Made by a program: the position numbers and the translations under genes. A stretch of DNA of 64,000 nt from an uncultured Bacteroidales bacterium. GTDB lineage: Bacteria > Bacteroidota > Bacteroidia > Bacteroidales > Bacteroidaceae. This document shows, piece by piece, positions 38,101 to 46,770 of this stretch. Position 1 is the stretch's first letter, and every line of letters starts with the position of its first letter. The DNA lies in contig CALEFD010000034.1 of NCBI GenBank assembly GCA_937876995.1, forward strand, positions 10,176 through 74,175. Reading direction: 5' to 3'. Under the pieces are notes generated by a model. That model ran no database searches, was not told the origin of the DNA, and saw only the letters and a list, made by a program, of their open reading frames with translations.

Positions 38101-38492
38101 TCGGGCGATGTTACTACGAACAGTTTATCGGTATTCTCATTGTAAACAGACAATCTGCTTAGAACCTCTGTTCTTAGTATGGCATTGGCATCATCTCTTT
38201 GACCATACTTTGCAGCACGTCTATAGGCCGATGGGAAGTACAAAACATCAGTATCGCCCAAAATCTGAACCAAATCATGATAAAAATAGGCTGCATCTTC
38301 CTGACTGTTAAGCACTATTAGATACAATCCACTCTGACTGCTATCATATAGTGTACTTATGACCACTGCAGGAGACGACGCAAAAAGTCCTTGCAGAAAA
38401 ACATGATTTGATTGTTTCTCTGCAAGTTCCTTATGTAATGCCTTGCACTGAGCAAGTCTATTGTATTGTTTTCTTAATTCAGTTAACTCCAT
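35112..38492 (-). CDS. mfd: transcription-repair coupling factor
   Basis: An 1126-residue translocase that removes RNA polymerase stalled at DNA lesions and recruits UvrA. Domain order: UvrB-like N-terminal modules (about 20-330, with FELGFERVDYVYEPGQYAVR, typical of Mfd D1), the RNA-polymerase-interacting domain (NIGDYVVHMDHGVGTFGGLV), the translocase with Walker A GDVGFGKTE, IIDEEQKFGV, TATPIPRTLQ and QMRGRVGRSNRKAFCYLL, and a C-terminal TRCF domain (MYVEECLVESDLELNFP). The length is slightly below that of E. coli Mfd (1148). The start overlaps the stop of the upstream outer-membrane gene by one base. Confidence 0.95.
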   Translation of the reverse strand: MELTELRKQYNRLAQCKALHKELAEKQSNHVFLQGLFASSPAVVISTLYDSSQSGLYLIVLNSQEDAAYFYHDLVQILGDTDVLYFPSAYRRAAKYGQRDDANAILRTEVLSRLSVYNENTDKLFVVTSPDALAEPVVSKTNLSENTIFLEQYATVDRDSIQDRLFELGFERVDYVYEPGQYAVRGSILDVFSFSSENPYRIDFFGDDIDSIRQFSVETQLSLESMENAVIVPGMSGKDTEKVSLLDFIPESSVIVARDLLWTADRIESIKKDIDNNTSIAAHIRDVEQTERPEIVDVEDFLKKFFAYRKVEFGTKPTGTPDVTICFNTSNQTLFHKNFDLVSSVLTDYLVKGYKIYILSDSSKQTDRLKAIFEDRGERIVFTPIDKTLHEGFADNLLQCCFFTDHQIFDRFHKYNLKSDRARNGKVALTLKELSEFNIGDYVVHMDHGVGTFGGLVRVQKGGTMQEVIKLIYKNNDVVFVSIHSLHKVSKYKGKEGEPPRINKLGSGAWENLKERTKGKIKDIARDLIQLYAKRQQEKGFAYGPDSYLQNELEASFIYEDTPDQLKATLDIKADMESGKPMDRLICGDVGFGKTEVAIRAAFKAVADNKQVAVLVPTTILAFQHYKTFSERLKDFPCNVDYLSRARTAAQTTDILSRLESGKIDIIIGTHKLIGKSVKFKDLGLLIIDEEQKFGVSVKEKLKQMKVNVDTLTMTATPIPRTLQFSLMGARDLSVIHTPPPNRYPIQTEVHTFNSEIIREAVNFEMSRNGQLFLISDRINSLYDLQAIVEREVPDARVCVGHGQMNPDELEKIVVDFMNHDYDVFIATSIIENGIDIPNVNTIIVNNAHHFGLSDLHQMRGRVGRSNRKAFCYLLAPPLSALPQDSRRRLQAIENFSELGSGIQIAMQDLDIRGAGNMLGAEQSGFISDLGYETYQKILKEAVRELKNDEFAELFTDKANITENGIKSAEMYVEECLVESDLELNFPPEYVPDGSERILLYRELDGMERENDIMAFRYRLEDRFGKIPPQAEELIRLVLLRKMGKELGIEKIFLKGGRMSLFFISNLESPYYSSDAFGNILMYAENHPMECRLREDNGKRSILITDVKSVEQAISVFEEINGIQSV

Positions 38493-39193
38493 TAAAAGGT
38501 GTATGATACGGCAAATGAAAAGTCATTCCATGCCGGATTATATGTAAGCTGCAAGCCTGCATTATTCAGGTTAGCACCCAATGTAACATTTGTAAGTGCA
38601 AAACCATCTACATCGTAGTACCACGATTCTGTAGGCACTGCACCCAGTTCGCACCAGAGATCAAGACCTACCAATGCAAATTCATAACCAAATTGGAAAT
38701 AGTGGGCAAATTCTGATTCTCCCAATTCATAGTTGTTATATAGAAGACTGCTCCATGTGAATGAAAGAGGCAGATCTTCACTTACGCAATATGACAACTG
38801 AAAATCCAATTCGTGATTATCCAAATATGATGAATTGAAGTAGTTTGACATTGAATAGTTATAGTCCGAAACAGAGAGAGTCAGACCACCTAAAGTGGCA
38901 TAAAGTGAAAAATCGAATTCATTACAAGAAGTTCTTTCGTGCTTGAAATCATACAATGGATCGAGTGAAGCATTTGCCCATGCTTCTGCAGAAACTTCTA
39001 ATAAATCTCCACTAAAACCGACAGACAGACCAGGCTGTACAGAAGGACCTGCCTGCGACATACCACGCCAAATATAATTGGTGGTAATAGTTGTTTCTGT
39101 TTCAAAAAACCATTCATTTTCTCCTGCCTTAATAGATGCAGGAATTGTTGTTAGGACTGCAACAACAAGTGCAACAAAAAAATTTTTTCTCAT
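38492..39193 (-). CDS. small outer-membrane beta-barrel protein (TorF-like putative porin)
   Basis: A 233-residue exported protein with a signal peptide (MRKNFFVALVVAVLTTIPAS). The mature part is rich in alternating hydrophobic/polar strands, Tyr, Trp and Gly, and ends in VSYTF, where the terminal Phe is the usual outer-membrane targeting signal. The motif TTNYIWRGMSQAGPSVQPGLS resembles the start of TorF-family putative porins (TTNYVWRG-type). The channel substrate is unknown. Its stop overlaps the mfd start (TAATG), suggesting co-transcription with a repair gene, probably without functional meaning. Confidence 0.75.
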   Translation of the reverse strand: MRKNFFVALVVAVLTTIPASIKAGENEWFFETETTITTNYIWRGMSQAGPSVQPGLSVGFSGDLLEVSAEAWANASLDPLYDFKHERTSCNEFDFSLYATLGGLTLSVSDYNYSMSNYFNSSYLDNHELDFQLSYCVSEDLPLSFTWSSLLYNNYELGESEFAHYFQFGYEFALVGLDLWCELGAVPTESWYYDVDGFALTNVTLGANLNNAGLQLTYNPAWNDFSFAVSYTF

Positions 39194-39216
39194 CTTCGTT
39201 ATTTTTTATGTTTGAA

Positions 39217-39249
39217 TTTGGGTGCAAAACTACAAAAAAACTATCTTTG
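39217..39249 (+). promoter_or_regulatory. promoter of the potABCD operon
   Basis: TATCTTTG (39242-39249) with TTTG (39217-39220), 21 bp apart. The transcript would begin near 39254 and include the short reading frame at 39262. Confidence 0.7.
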
Positions 39250-39261
39250 CACCCCGAAATA

Positions 39262-39285
39262 ATGACAAATTCTTATGCGTTTTAA
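39262..39285 (+). other. possible leader peptide MTNSYAF in the potA leader
   Basis: A seven-codon frame (ATG to TAA) ending 5 bp before the potA ATG. It starts with the same nine bases, ATGACAAAT, as potA itself. It could be a duplicated start region or a translated leader; there is no proof it is used. Confidence 0.3.
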
Positions 39286-39290
39286 CTGAA

Positions 39291-40781
39291 ATGACAAATA
39301 TTCAAAAAAACTGTCCAATCGTGCAGCTCACAGACAAAGACTGCACACAGCGCGCACCTGATATCCCAGGTGCTGTTTCAGCAAACAACATATCGAACGA
39401 CAAGAAGACTTACATCATTGAGATAGACCACGTTTCCAAGTGGTTTGGCGACAAGCAGGTTCTCGATGATGTAAGTCTTTTTGTCAAGAAAGGTGAATTC
39501 GTGACCATTTTAGGCCCGTCAGGATGTGGTAAAACCACACTTTTACGCCTTATAGCCGGATTCAATCAGGTATCAGAAGGAATTATCAGAATGGGTGGTC
39601 AGGATATCACTCAGATACCTCCTCACAAACGTCCTATGAACACCGTATTCCAGCGTTACGCACTATTTCCACACCTAAACGTATATGAAAATATCGCCTT
39701 TGGACTAAAGTTGAGAAAGGTTGACGAAGAGGAGATAGACAAGCAGGTACGCAGTGTATTGAAACTTGTGGGACTGACCGATTATGAAGAACGTAATGTA
39801 GATTCTTTATCAGGTGGTCAGCAACAGAGAGTAGCTATAGCACGCGCTATAATAAACAAGCCTCAGGTTCTGTTACTTGACGAACCATTGGCTGCACTCG
39901 ATTTGAAGATGCGTAAGGATATGCAGTTGGAGTTAAAACAGATGCATAAGGAGTTGGGTATAACATTCATATACGTAACCCACGACCAGGAAGAGGCACT
40001 CACTTTAAGCGATACCATCGTTGTAATGAACAAAGGTAAAGTACAGCAGATAGGTAAGCCAACAGATATATACAACGAACCAATCAATCCATTCGTAGCC
40101 GATTTTATTGGCGATAGTAACATACTGAACGGTATAATGAAAGAGGATAGGAAAGTTCAGTTTATGTATCACGAATTTGACTGTGTTGATGAAGGTTTCA
40201 AGAAAGACGAACATGTAGATGTAGTTATCAGACCGGAGGACATTTACATAATGCAACGCAACCAGTCTGCAATGATAAACGGAAAGGTAACAACCTGTAT
40301 ATTCAAAGGTGTTCATTATGAAATGGTAGTAATTACCGACAACGGATACGAACTTATCATTCAGGATTATAACGCATTCGAAGCAGGAGAAGAGGTTAGT
40401 CTTATTATTAAGCCTTCCGATATACACGTTATGCACAAAGAACGTTACACCAACAGTTTAATAGGAACTATGGAAGACGAAAGTCACGTTACCGTTCTTG
40501 ACGAAACATTTGAATGTTTACCACAGGAAGGTATAGAAGGTGGCGACGAAGTAGATGTAGAGATTAGTTTTGATGACATAGAACTGTTGGATGATATGGA
40601 TGATGGCAATACGTCAGGAGTAGTATCATTCATTCTTTACAAAGGAAATCATTATCATTTGACAGTCACTACAGACAGTGGTGAAGATATATATGTCAAC
40701 ACCAACGACGTTTGGGACGATGGCGATATGGTAGGTATAAAGATTAAACCAGAGCACCTGAAGATTAGCAAACGCCTATGA
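39291..40781 (+). CDS. potA: polyamine ABC transporter ATPase with duplicated C-terminal TOBE-type region
   Basis: A 496-residue ATPase energising spermidine/putrescine import. After a ~40-residue N-terminal extension come Walker A GPSGCGKT (75-82), Q-loop Gln121 (FQRYALFPH), signature LSGGQQQR (173-180), Walker B LLLDEP and the H-loop His231 (VTHDQEEA). The C-terminal part is longer than usual (PotA is about 370 residues): residues 278-383 and 389-494 align with each other, e.g. [14 protein letters not shown] with [14 protein letters not shown], and [11 protein letters not shown] with [11 protein letters not shown]. So the regulatory TOBE region appears duplicated. The start at 39291 follows from the promoter. 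Overlaps potB by 4 bp. Confidence 0.9.
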   Translation: MTNIQKNCPIVQLTDKDCTQRAPDIPGAVSANNISNDKKTYIIEIDHVSKWFGDKQVLDDVSLFVKKGEFVTILGPSGCGKTTLLRLIAGFNQVSEGIIRMGGQDITQIPPHKRPMNTVFQRYALFPHLNVYENIAFGLKLRKVDEEEIDKQVRSVLKLVGLTDYEERNVDSLSGGQQQRVAIARAIINKPQVLLLDEPLAALDLKMRKDMQLELKQMHKELGITFIYVTHDQEEALTLSDTIVVMNKGKVQQIGKPTDIYNEPINPFVADFIGDSNILNGIMKEDRKVQFMYHEFDCVDEGFKKDEHVDVVIRPEDIYIMQRNQSAMINGKVTTCIFKGVHYEMVVITDNGYELIIQDYNAFEAGEEVSLIIKPSDIHVMHKERYTNSLIGTMEDESHVTVLDETFECLPQEGIEGGDEVDVEISFDDIELLDDMDDGNTSGVVSFILYKGNHYHLTVTTDSGEDIYVNTNDVWDDGDMVGIKIKPEHLKISKRL

Positions 40782-41572
40782 AACTGTCAAATTTAGTAAC
40801 CAAACGCAGTAATTGGGTAATACCCTACGTAGTATTCCTAATACTATTCACAGTACTACCGCTACTGCTGATTGGTGTGTATGCATTCAAATCGAACGAT
40901 GGTGGATTCACACTACAGAATTTTGTAAAATTCGCCACTCAATCGGAAGCACTGAACACATTTATATATTCCATAGGTATAGCACTTATAACTACCGTTT
41001 TGTGTATTTTGATAGGTTATCCTGCTGCTTATATTTTAAGCAATTCGGAACTAAACAGAAACAAAACATTGGTATTACTGTTTATTCTGCCCATGTGGAT
41101 AAATGTACTGATGCGTTCACTTGCTACAGTAGCACTGTTTGATTTTTTACACTTGGGATTGGGCGAAGGAGCTTTAATCTTTGGACTTGTTTATGATTTT
41201 CTGCCGTTTATGATATACCCTATCTATAATACCATACAGAAAATTGACAAGAGCTATATTGAAGCAGCACAAGATTTGGGTGCTAACAAAATACACATAT
41301 TTACTAAGGTAATATGGCCATTATCCATACCGGGAATAATAAGTGGAATATTGATGGTATTCCTTCCTACAATATCCACCTTTGCCATATCAGAAATATT
41401 GACACTGAACAACAAACGTCTGTTCGGTTCCATTATACAGGATAACATTATGATGAGCGACACTATGAATTATGGTGCAGCCCTATCATTGATAATGCTG
41501 TTGATAATTGCCATAACCAGCATAATCAGCAATAAAGATGATGAAAACATTAACGAAGGAGGATTGATATGA
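40778..41572 (+). CDS. potB: polyamine ABC transporter permease
   Basis: A 264-residue inner-membrane subunit with about six membrane helices. The first helix is [20 protein letters not shown]. The EAA loop that docks onto PotA reads [20 protein letters not shown] followed by WPLSIPGI, matching binding-protein-dependent permeases. Residues [20 protein letters not shown] fit PotB/PotH. Length is a little short of E. coli PotB. Start and stop each overlap their neighbours by 4 bp (ATGA), so potA, potB and potC are translationally coupled. The gene could also be called potH; the substrate (spermidine or putrescine) cannot be told apart. Confidence 0.92.
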   Translation: MKLSNLVTKRSNWVIPYVVFLILFTVLPLLLIGVYAFKSNDGGFTLQNFVKFATQSEALNTFIYSIGIALITTVLCILIGYPAAYILSNSELNRNKTLVLLFILPMWINVLMRSLATVALFDFLHLGLGEGALIFGLVYDFLPFMIYPIYNTIQKIDKSYIEAAQDLGANKIHIFTKVIWPLSIPGIISGILMVFLPTISTFAISEILTLNNKRLFGSIIQDNIMMSDTMNYGAALSLIMLLIIAITSIISNKDDENINEGGLI

Positions 41573-42375
41573 AAAAGATTCTTGCAAACGCATATCTATA
41601 TCTGCTATTGGTCATACTATATGCCCCAATTGCAATAATCGTGATATTCTCTTTCACAAATTCCAAAACCATTGGCGATTGGAAAGGATTTTCACTCGAT
41701 TTGTATGCATCGCTGCTTACAGGAGGTGCACAACATGCATCAGCCATATCGACAGCGCTGTTAAACACTATCATCATTGCAATAGTTGCAGCATCGTTAT
41801 CTACACTGTTGGGTAGCGTTGCAGCAGTAGGACTATTCAACATTAAAAATAGAAAGGTACGTCAAGCCATACAGTTCACAAATAACATACCTATGATAAA
41901 TCCTGACATTATTACAGGTATATCACTATTCCTATTATTTGTCAGCTTAGGAATATCGGGAGGGTTTGTAACCGTAATATTGGCGCATACGGCATTCTGT
42001 ACACCATACGTAGTACTTAGTGTAATGCCAAGATTAAACAGAATGAATCCAAATATATACGAAGCAGCATTGGATTTGGGTGCAACCCCATTCCAGGCAT
42101 TCCGAAAAGTTATTATTCCGGAAATAAAGCCAGGTATGATAAGCGGTTTTATTCTGGCATTCACACTTTCAATAGACGATTTTGCCGTTACTCTGTTCAC
42201 CAAAGGCAGCAATGGTCTGGAAACATTGTCCACATACATCTATGCCGATGCCAGAAAAGGCGGTCTAACCCCGGAATTACGTTGTTTAGCATCTATAATT
42301 TTCCTGACAGTATTAATACTGCTTATAGTGATAAACAGACGTAGTAGAAAGAGCGAAACAAAAACAACATATTAA
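41569..42375 (+). CDS. potC: polyamine ABC transporter permease
   Basis: A 268-residue second permease of the Pot system with about six helices. LYAPIAIIVIFSFTNSKTIG at the start is typical of PotC/PotI. The EAA loop is YEAALDLGATPFQAFRKVII followed by PEIKPGMISG. LSIDDFAVTLFTKGSNGLET is a conserved PotC signature (SIDDFVxT). It forms a heterodimer with PotB. It overlaps potB by 4 bp, and potD starts 26 bp after it. Confidence 0.93.
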   Translation: MKKILANAYLYLLLVILYAPIAIIVIFSFTNSKTIGDWKGFSLDLYASLLTGGAQHASAISTALLNTIIIAIVAASLSTLLGSVAAVGLFNIKNRKVRQAIQFTNNIPMINPDIITGISLFLLFVSLGISGGFVTVILAHTAFCTPYVVLSVMPRLNRMNPNIYEAALDLGATPFQAFRKVIIPEIKPGMISGFILAFTLSIDDFAVTLFTKGSNGLETLSTYIYADARKGGLTPELRCLASIIFLTVLILLIVINRRSRKSETKTTY

Positions 42376-42401
42376 TTTTAACTATTAAAGGAAAAGAAGA
42401 A

Positions 42402-43724
42402 ATGAAAAGATTCTCACGTATCTTTTTTGTAATGATGATACTTGTAGGTACATCGTTACAAGTGTTTGCAAAAGATGATGACCGTAATCAGATTCTAAAG
42501 GTTTATAACTGGGCTGATTACATAGACGAAAGTCTGATTACCGAATTTGAAGAATGGTATAAAGAACAGACCGGTGAAGATGTTGAAGTAATCTATCAGA
42601 CTTTCGACATAAACGAAGTAATGCTTACTAAGATTGAGAAGGGACACGAAGATTATGATGTAGTATGCCCTTCGGAGTATATCATAGAAAGAATGTTGCG
42701 TAACAACCTGCTTCAGCCTATCAATAAAGATTTTGGCAACACTCCCGACTATACCAAAAATGTATCTCCATACGCAATGGAACAGTTTGGAAAGATGTCC
42801 AATAGTGTCAACACCAATGACTATGCAGTAGGTTATATGTGGGGCACAACAGGTATAATGTACAACACCGCTATGGTAACCAAAGAAGAAGCATCTACTT
42901 GGGGAATTCTTTGGGATCCTAAGTACGAAAGCAAAATTCTTATGAAAGATGCAGTTCGCGATGTTTACGGTTCAATTATGATGTATGTTCGTCAGAACGA
43001 AATCAAAAGTGGTAAAACATCACGTTCTACAGTTATGAACGACGGTAGCGACGATGCTCTTAAACTGTTTGAAGATACAATGATAGCAGCTAAAAGCAAC
43101 ATCGCAGGTTGGGAAGTTGATTTTGGCAAGGAACGTATGGTTCAGGGCAAAGCCTGGGTAAACGTTACATGGAGTGGCGATGCCATGTGGGCAATGGACG
43201 AAGTTGGTGATGCAGTAGATCTGGATTACGTTGTTCCTAATGAGGGAAGTAACGTTTGGTTTGATGGTTGGGTTATACCAAAATATGCAAAGAACACAAA
43301 AGCAGCAAGCTACTTCATTAACTATATGTGTATTCCAGAAAATGCAATCCGTAATATGGAAGAAATAGGTTATGTAAGTGTAATTGCCACCCCGGAAATT
43401 ATGGATTACATAACGGATGAAGAACTTGAAGAAACCATAAATCTGACCTATTTCTTTGGCGAAGGCGCCGATAGTGTTAAGGCAAGTCCTATTCTATACC
43501 CGGATGCATCAGTAATAGAGCGTTGTGCTTTGATGCACGATTGTGGTGACAGAACAGAAGCCATGTTAGATATGTGGTCAAGAATTAAAGGCGACAGTCT
43601 GAATATGGGAATGTTACTGATTGTTGCTGCAACAGTAGTTATTATTGTTATATTGGTGATAATCAACATAATGAAAAAGTCCAAGAACAAGAAGAAAAAA
43701 TCACGCGGAAAGAGTCGCAGATAA
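42402..43724 (+). CDS. potD: polyamine-binding protein with C-terminal membrane anchor
   Basis: A 440-residue substrate-binding protein. A signal peptide (1-22, ending VFA) precedes a PotD/SBP fold with KVYNWADYIDESLITEFEEW at the start, EDYDVVCPSEYIIERM, YAVGYMWGTTGIMYNT, WEVDFGKERMVQGKAWVNVT and WSGDAMWAMDE, which are standard for PotD/PotF. Unlike them, it carries a C-terminal hydrophobic helix (about 402-423, MLLIVAATVVIIVILVIINI) and a strongly basic tail (MKKSKNKKKKSRGKSRR). The binding domain would thus be held in the periplasm by a tail anchor with the basic end inside. It lacks a lipobox, so this helix probably replaces lipid anchoring. Last gene of the pot operon. Confidence 0.92.
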   Translation: MKRFSRIFFVMMILVGTSLQVFAKDDDRNQILKVYNWADYIDESLITEFEEWYKEQTGEDVEVIYQTFDINEVMLTKIEKGHEDYDVVCPSEYIIERMLRNNLLQPINKDFGNTPDYTKNVSPYAMEQFGKMSNSVNTNDYAVGYMWGTTGIMYNTAMVTKEEASTWGILWDPKYESKILMKDAVRDVYGSIMMYVRQNEIKSGKTSRSTVMNDGSDDALKLFEDTMIAAKSNIAGWEVDFGKERMVQGKAWVNVTWSGDAMWAMDEVGDAVDLDYVVPNEGSNVWFDGWVIPKYAKNTKAASYFINYMCIPENAIRNMEEIGYVSVIATPEIMDYITDEELEETINLTYFFGEGADSVKASPILYPDASVIERCALMHDCGDRTEAMLDMWSRIKGDSLNMGMLLIVAATVVIIVILVIINIMKKSKNKKKKSRGKSRR

Positions 43725-43741
43725 ATTTTTATAGCATACAG

Positions 43742-43776
43742 AACGGGCCAATTAAAAAAATTGGTCCGTTTTTTTA
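43742..43776 (+). terminator. intrinsic terminator after potD
   Basis: A 12-bp stem, AACGGGCCAATT (43742-43753) with AATTGGTCCGTT (43759-43770), one G-T pair, AAAAA loop, then T6. Confidence 0.92.
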
Positions 43777-43785
43777 TCCACTCTC

Positions 43786-43816
43786 TTGCATTATAGTTTT
43801 ATTAAACTTACTTTTG
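43786..43816 (+). promoter_or_regulatory. promoter of the glycosyltransferase-pyrC operon
   Basis: TACTTTTG (43809-43816) with TTG (43786-43788), 20 bp apart, 34 bp before the ATG. Confidence 0.75.
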
Positions 43817-43850
43817 TGAGATTAAGGACAAGAAGAAAAATTGCAACATT

Positions 43851-44603
43851 ATGAATAGCAGTGACAGCATAGTAATTATTCCTACTTATAATGAGAAGGA
43901 AAATATTGAGAATATTATACGTGCAGTATTAGGTTTAGACATCAATGTCAATATTCTGATTATTGACGATGGTTCACCTGACGGAACTGCCGATATTGTA
44001 AAACGTCTGCAAAAAGAGGAATTTGCAGATAGACTATTCATAGTAGAACGTTCCGGCAAATTGGGTTTGGGAACCGCATACATAACCGGATTTAAATGGG
44101 CTATAGAACACAAGTATGACTATATATTTGAAATGGATGCCGATTTCTCACATGACCCGAAAGACCTGCCTCGTCTGCTCAAAGCCTGTCGCGAAGATGG
44201 CTATGACGTAGCAATTGGTTCCAGATACATAAGCGGTGTAAATGTTGTAAACTGGCCTATGGGAAGAGTAATAATGTCTTATTATGCTTCCAAATATGTA
44301 CAGTTGGTAACAGGCGTAAAAATCAAAGACACCACTGCAGGCTTTAAGTGTTACAGACGTCAGGTATTGGAAACTATAGAATTGGACAAGATACGTTTCA
44401 AAGGCTATGCATTCCAGATAGAGATGAAGTTTACCGCATACAAATGCGGATTCAAGATAAAGGAGGTGCCGGTTATATTTGTCAATCGCGAATTAGGTAC
44501 ATCAAAGATGAGTGGAGGCATATTTAGTGAAGCTCTCTTTGGAGTTATCAGACTTAAAGTATCAAGTTGGTTTAGAAAATATCCACAGAAACAGATTTCA
44601 TAA
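43851..44603 (+). CDS. polyprenol monophosphomannose synthase-like GT2 glycosyltransferase
   Basis: A 250-residue GT-A enzyme close to Dpm1/Ppm1. Motifs: VIIPTYNEKENI (10-20), IIDDGSPDGTADI with Asp39-Asp40, EMDADFSHDPKDL with the Asp96-x-Asp98 metal site, IGSRYISG, and DTTAGFKCYRR with KGYAFQIEM in the acceptor region. These match DPM-like transferases, which put mannose or a related sugar from GDP/UDP-sugar onto polyprenyl phosphate. It has no C-terminal membrane helices, as in soluble Dpm1. The sugar specificity is inferred only. The stop overlaps the pyrC start by one base, so the two are co-transcribed. Confidence 0.88.
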   Translation: MNSSDSIVIIPTYNEKENIENIIRAVLGLDINVNILIIDDGSPDGTADIVKRLQKEEFADRLFIVERSGKLGLGTAYITGFKWAIEHKYDYIFEMDADFSHDPKDLPRLLKACREDGYDVAIGSRYISGVNVVNWPMGRVIMSYYASKYVQLVTGVKIKDTTAGFKCYRRQVLETIELDKIRFKGYAFQIEMKFTAYKCGFKIKEVPVIFVNRELGTSKMSGGIFSEALFGVIRLKVSSWFRKYPQKQIS

Positions 44604-45955
44604 TGGCATATACTCTTATTCACAATGCATCGGTTGTAAACGAAGGAACAATCTGCAAAGCATCGGTTGTTATTGAAAACGACACTATTTATGGTATCTA
44701 TCCTGTAACGGAAGAACCCAAATTTGATTTCAGCAATAAAATAGATGCTACAGACCTATTCCTTTTGCCGGGTGTAATAGATGATCACGTACACTTTAGA
44801 GAACCAGGACTGACACATAAAGCCAATATCTATTCAGAAAGCAGAGCGGCAGTAGCCGGTGGTGTTACCACCATATTCGATATGCCCAATTGCATACCGC
44901 AGACTACTACAGTCCAAGCATTGGAAGAGAAATTCAGCATAGCCCAAAAGAGTTGTGCAACCAACTATTCATTTTACATAGGAGCAACAAAAACAAATCT
45001 TTCGGAGATTGAAGCTATAGACCCAAACAGCATTTGTGGTATAAAGCTGTTTATGGGTTCAAGTACCGGCGGTATGCTTGTTGACGATGCTAAATCCATA
45101 CGCCAACTATTCAGTGTAGCCAAAATGCCTGTTGCTGCCCACTGCGAAGATACCGACATAATTAACAGGAATACAGAAAAAATAAAGATAAAAGTAGGTA
45201 ATTCTGCTTCTATTATCTACCATCCCGTTATTAGAGACCAGGAAGCATGTTATGCATCAACATCAAAAGCTATAGATATTGCTTCGGGCACCAATGTACG
45301 TCTTCATATTTTACATATAAGCACAGCAAAGGAGCTGGAACTGTTTTCCAAATTGCCATTGCAGGAAAAAAGAATTACTGCCGAAGCCTGCATAGCACAT
45401 TTGATGTTTAGTTTTGAGGACTATGAAACATTGGGTGCTAAGATAAAGTGTAATCCGTCAATCAAACACATTAATGACAGAAATGCTCTACGTGCAGCAC
45501 TTACTGATGGAACTATAGATATTGTAGGTACAGACCATGCCCCACATCTGCTAAAAGAGAAAGAGGGTGGCGCATTGACAGCCACATCGGGAATGCCTAC
45601 ACACCCATACTCGCTTCTATCTATGCTCAATTTAGCTGACCAAGGTGTATTGAAACTTACCGATATAGCAAGACTTATGTGCCATAATCCTGCAGATTTG
45701 TTTGGTATCTGTAAAAGAGGATATATAAGGAGTGGTTATAAAGCAGATTTGGTACTTATTTCAAAATGTAGTGCCAATAATCCCAACATAGCAGATTCAC
45801 ACCTTAATATGTGCGGTTGGAATCCATTGGAAGGTAAAAGTTTTGGATGGAATATCCACAGCACATTTGTAAATGGCCAGATAGCTTACAAGGAAGGAAA
45901 AATATCTGACAAAATTTTTGGAGAAAGAGTTCTATTCTGTAATAGGAACAGTTAG
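44603..45955 (+). CDS. pyrC: dihydroorotase
   Basis: A 450-residue class I dihydroorotase of the amidohydrolase superfamily, forming dihydroorotate from carbamoyl aspartate. Zinc ligands are visible in DHVHFREPGL (His62, His64), MPVAAHCED (His) and LHILHIST (His), and the catalytic Asp in GTDHAPHLLKEKE. GIKLFMGSSTGG carries the region of the second metal site. The C-terminal strand-rich domain is typical. It follows the glycosyltransferase with a one-base overlap and converges with the DUF4369 gene (4-bp tail overlap). pyrK-pyrD lie elsewhere in the window. Confidence 0.95.
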   Translation: MAYTLIHNASVVNEGTICKASVVIENDTIYGIYPVTEEPKFDFSNKIDATDLFLLPGVIDDHVHFREPGLTHKANIYSESRAAVAGGVTTIFDMPNCIPQTTTVQALEEKFSIAQKSCATNYSFYIGATKTNLSEIEAIDPNSICGIKLFMGSSTGGMLVDDAKSIRQLFSVAKMPVAAHCEDTDIINRNTEKIKIKVGNSASIIYHPVIRDQEACYASTSKAIDIASGTNVRLHILHISTAKELELFSKLPLQEKRITAEACIAHLMFSFEDYETLGAKIKCNPSIKHINDRNALRAALTDGTIDIVGTDHAPHLLKEKEGGALTATSGMPTHPYSLLSMLNLADQGVLKLTDIARLMCHNPADLFGICKRGYIRSGYKADLVLISKCSANNPNIADSHLNMCGWNPLEGKSFGWNIHSTFVNGQIAYKEGKISDKIFGERVLFCNRNS

Positions 45956-46638
45956 TTTATTTCATAACCCACCTTATTGGCATAATTCTCCACAAAAGGC
46001 GATTTAAGAAACTCCTTTGGAGCATGATCCAAAATTCTCTTTATAAGAGGAGTTATGCTTTTGGTATCGGAATTACAAAGCATAGAGAATACACCTACTG
46101 AAACTTTCTGATTAAAGTTTTCAGTAATGAACTTATACATTAAATTCTCCATTTCTACGCATATATCGTCTATAGCTTTGTTTATGCGTTCCAGTTCGTC
46201 TTTATTAAACAGTCCATTTGAAATTAGAGACATCTTTTTCTGCACTGTCTCTTCATACCTGTTATCTATAATACGTTTCTCAGCAAGAAAGTCATATAGA
46301 AGTTCATTCTGTTCTGTTCCATCTACATCATACTGTGTAGGCTTTATATTTACACTTATTTCGCCCTTCTCCAGGTATAGAGGTAGAATAGGCTCTTTAC
46401 CACGACACAATATTGCAAATGTTATATCATCTACAATACCATCCATCTTAAATTGACCATGATAAACTTTACAGGAATCAATAAAGCTAAAATCGCCATC
46501 TGTATAACTTACCAAATTCAGTTGCAATCCTTCGTATCCATATAGATCCACCTTACCTTCTATCTTGTATTTGTGTACACAAGAATCAAGCAGCAAGATT
46601 AAGAGCATTGACATTAGTATTAAATATACACTTTTCAT
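45952..46638 (-). CDS. DUF4369-type lipoprotein
   Basis: A 228-residue lipoprotein with lipobox LLDSC near residue 19. The mature start, YKIEGKVDLYGYEGLQLNLV then DSCKVYHGQFKMDG, is the DUF4369 pattern, a beta-rich domain found before thioredoxin-like domains in Bacteroidetes. Here no CxxC thioredoxin domain follows; instead there is a helical region (DELERINKAIDDICVEME). Function unknown. I start at 46638 (MKSVYLIL), which fits the signal peptide and the minus-strand -7 box TATTTTTG at 46663-46670; an upstream in-frame ATG (46695) lies beyond that box. Confidence 0.72.
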   Translation of the reverse strand: MKSVYLILMSMLLILLLDSCVHKYKIEGKVDLYGYEGLQLNLVSYTDGDFSFIDSCKVYHGQFKMDGIVDDITFAILCRGKEPILPLYLEKGEISVNIKPTQYDVDGTEQNELLYDFLAEKRIIDNRYEETVQKKMSLISNGLFNKDELERINKAIDDICVEMENLMYKFITENFNQKVSVGVFSMLCNSDTKSITPLIKRILDHAPKEFLKSPFVENYANKVGYEIN

Positions 46639-46662
46639 ACATAATCTTCTTAAAACGGACTG

Positions 46663-46696
46663 CAAAAATACAACGTAGATTGATACGTTGTTCAAA
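46663..46696 (-). promoter_or_regulatory. promoter of the DUF4369 gene
   Basis: Minus-strand TATTTTTG (46663-46670) with TTTG (46693-46696), 22 bp apart, slightly long spacing. Confidence 0.5.
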
Positions 46697-46770
46697 TAAG
46701 GAATTATTTTATCATTATTTAATGTTCCTCAATATATTACAATACAATATGTGTTAAAAAAAGTTTACTC

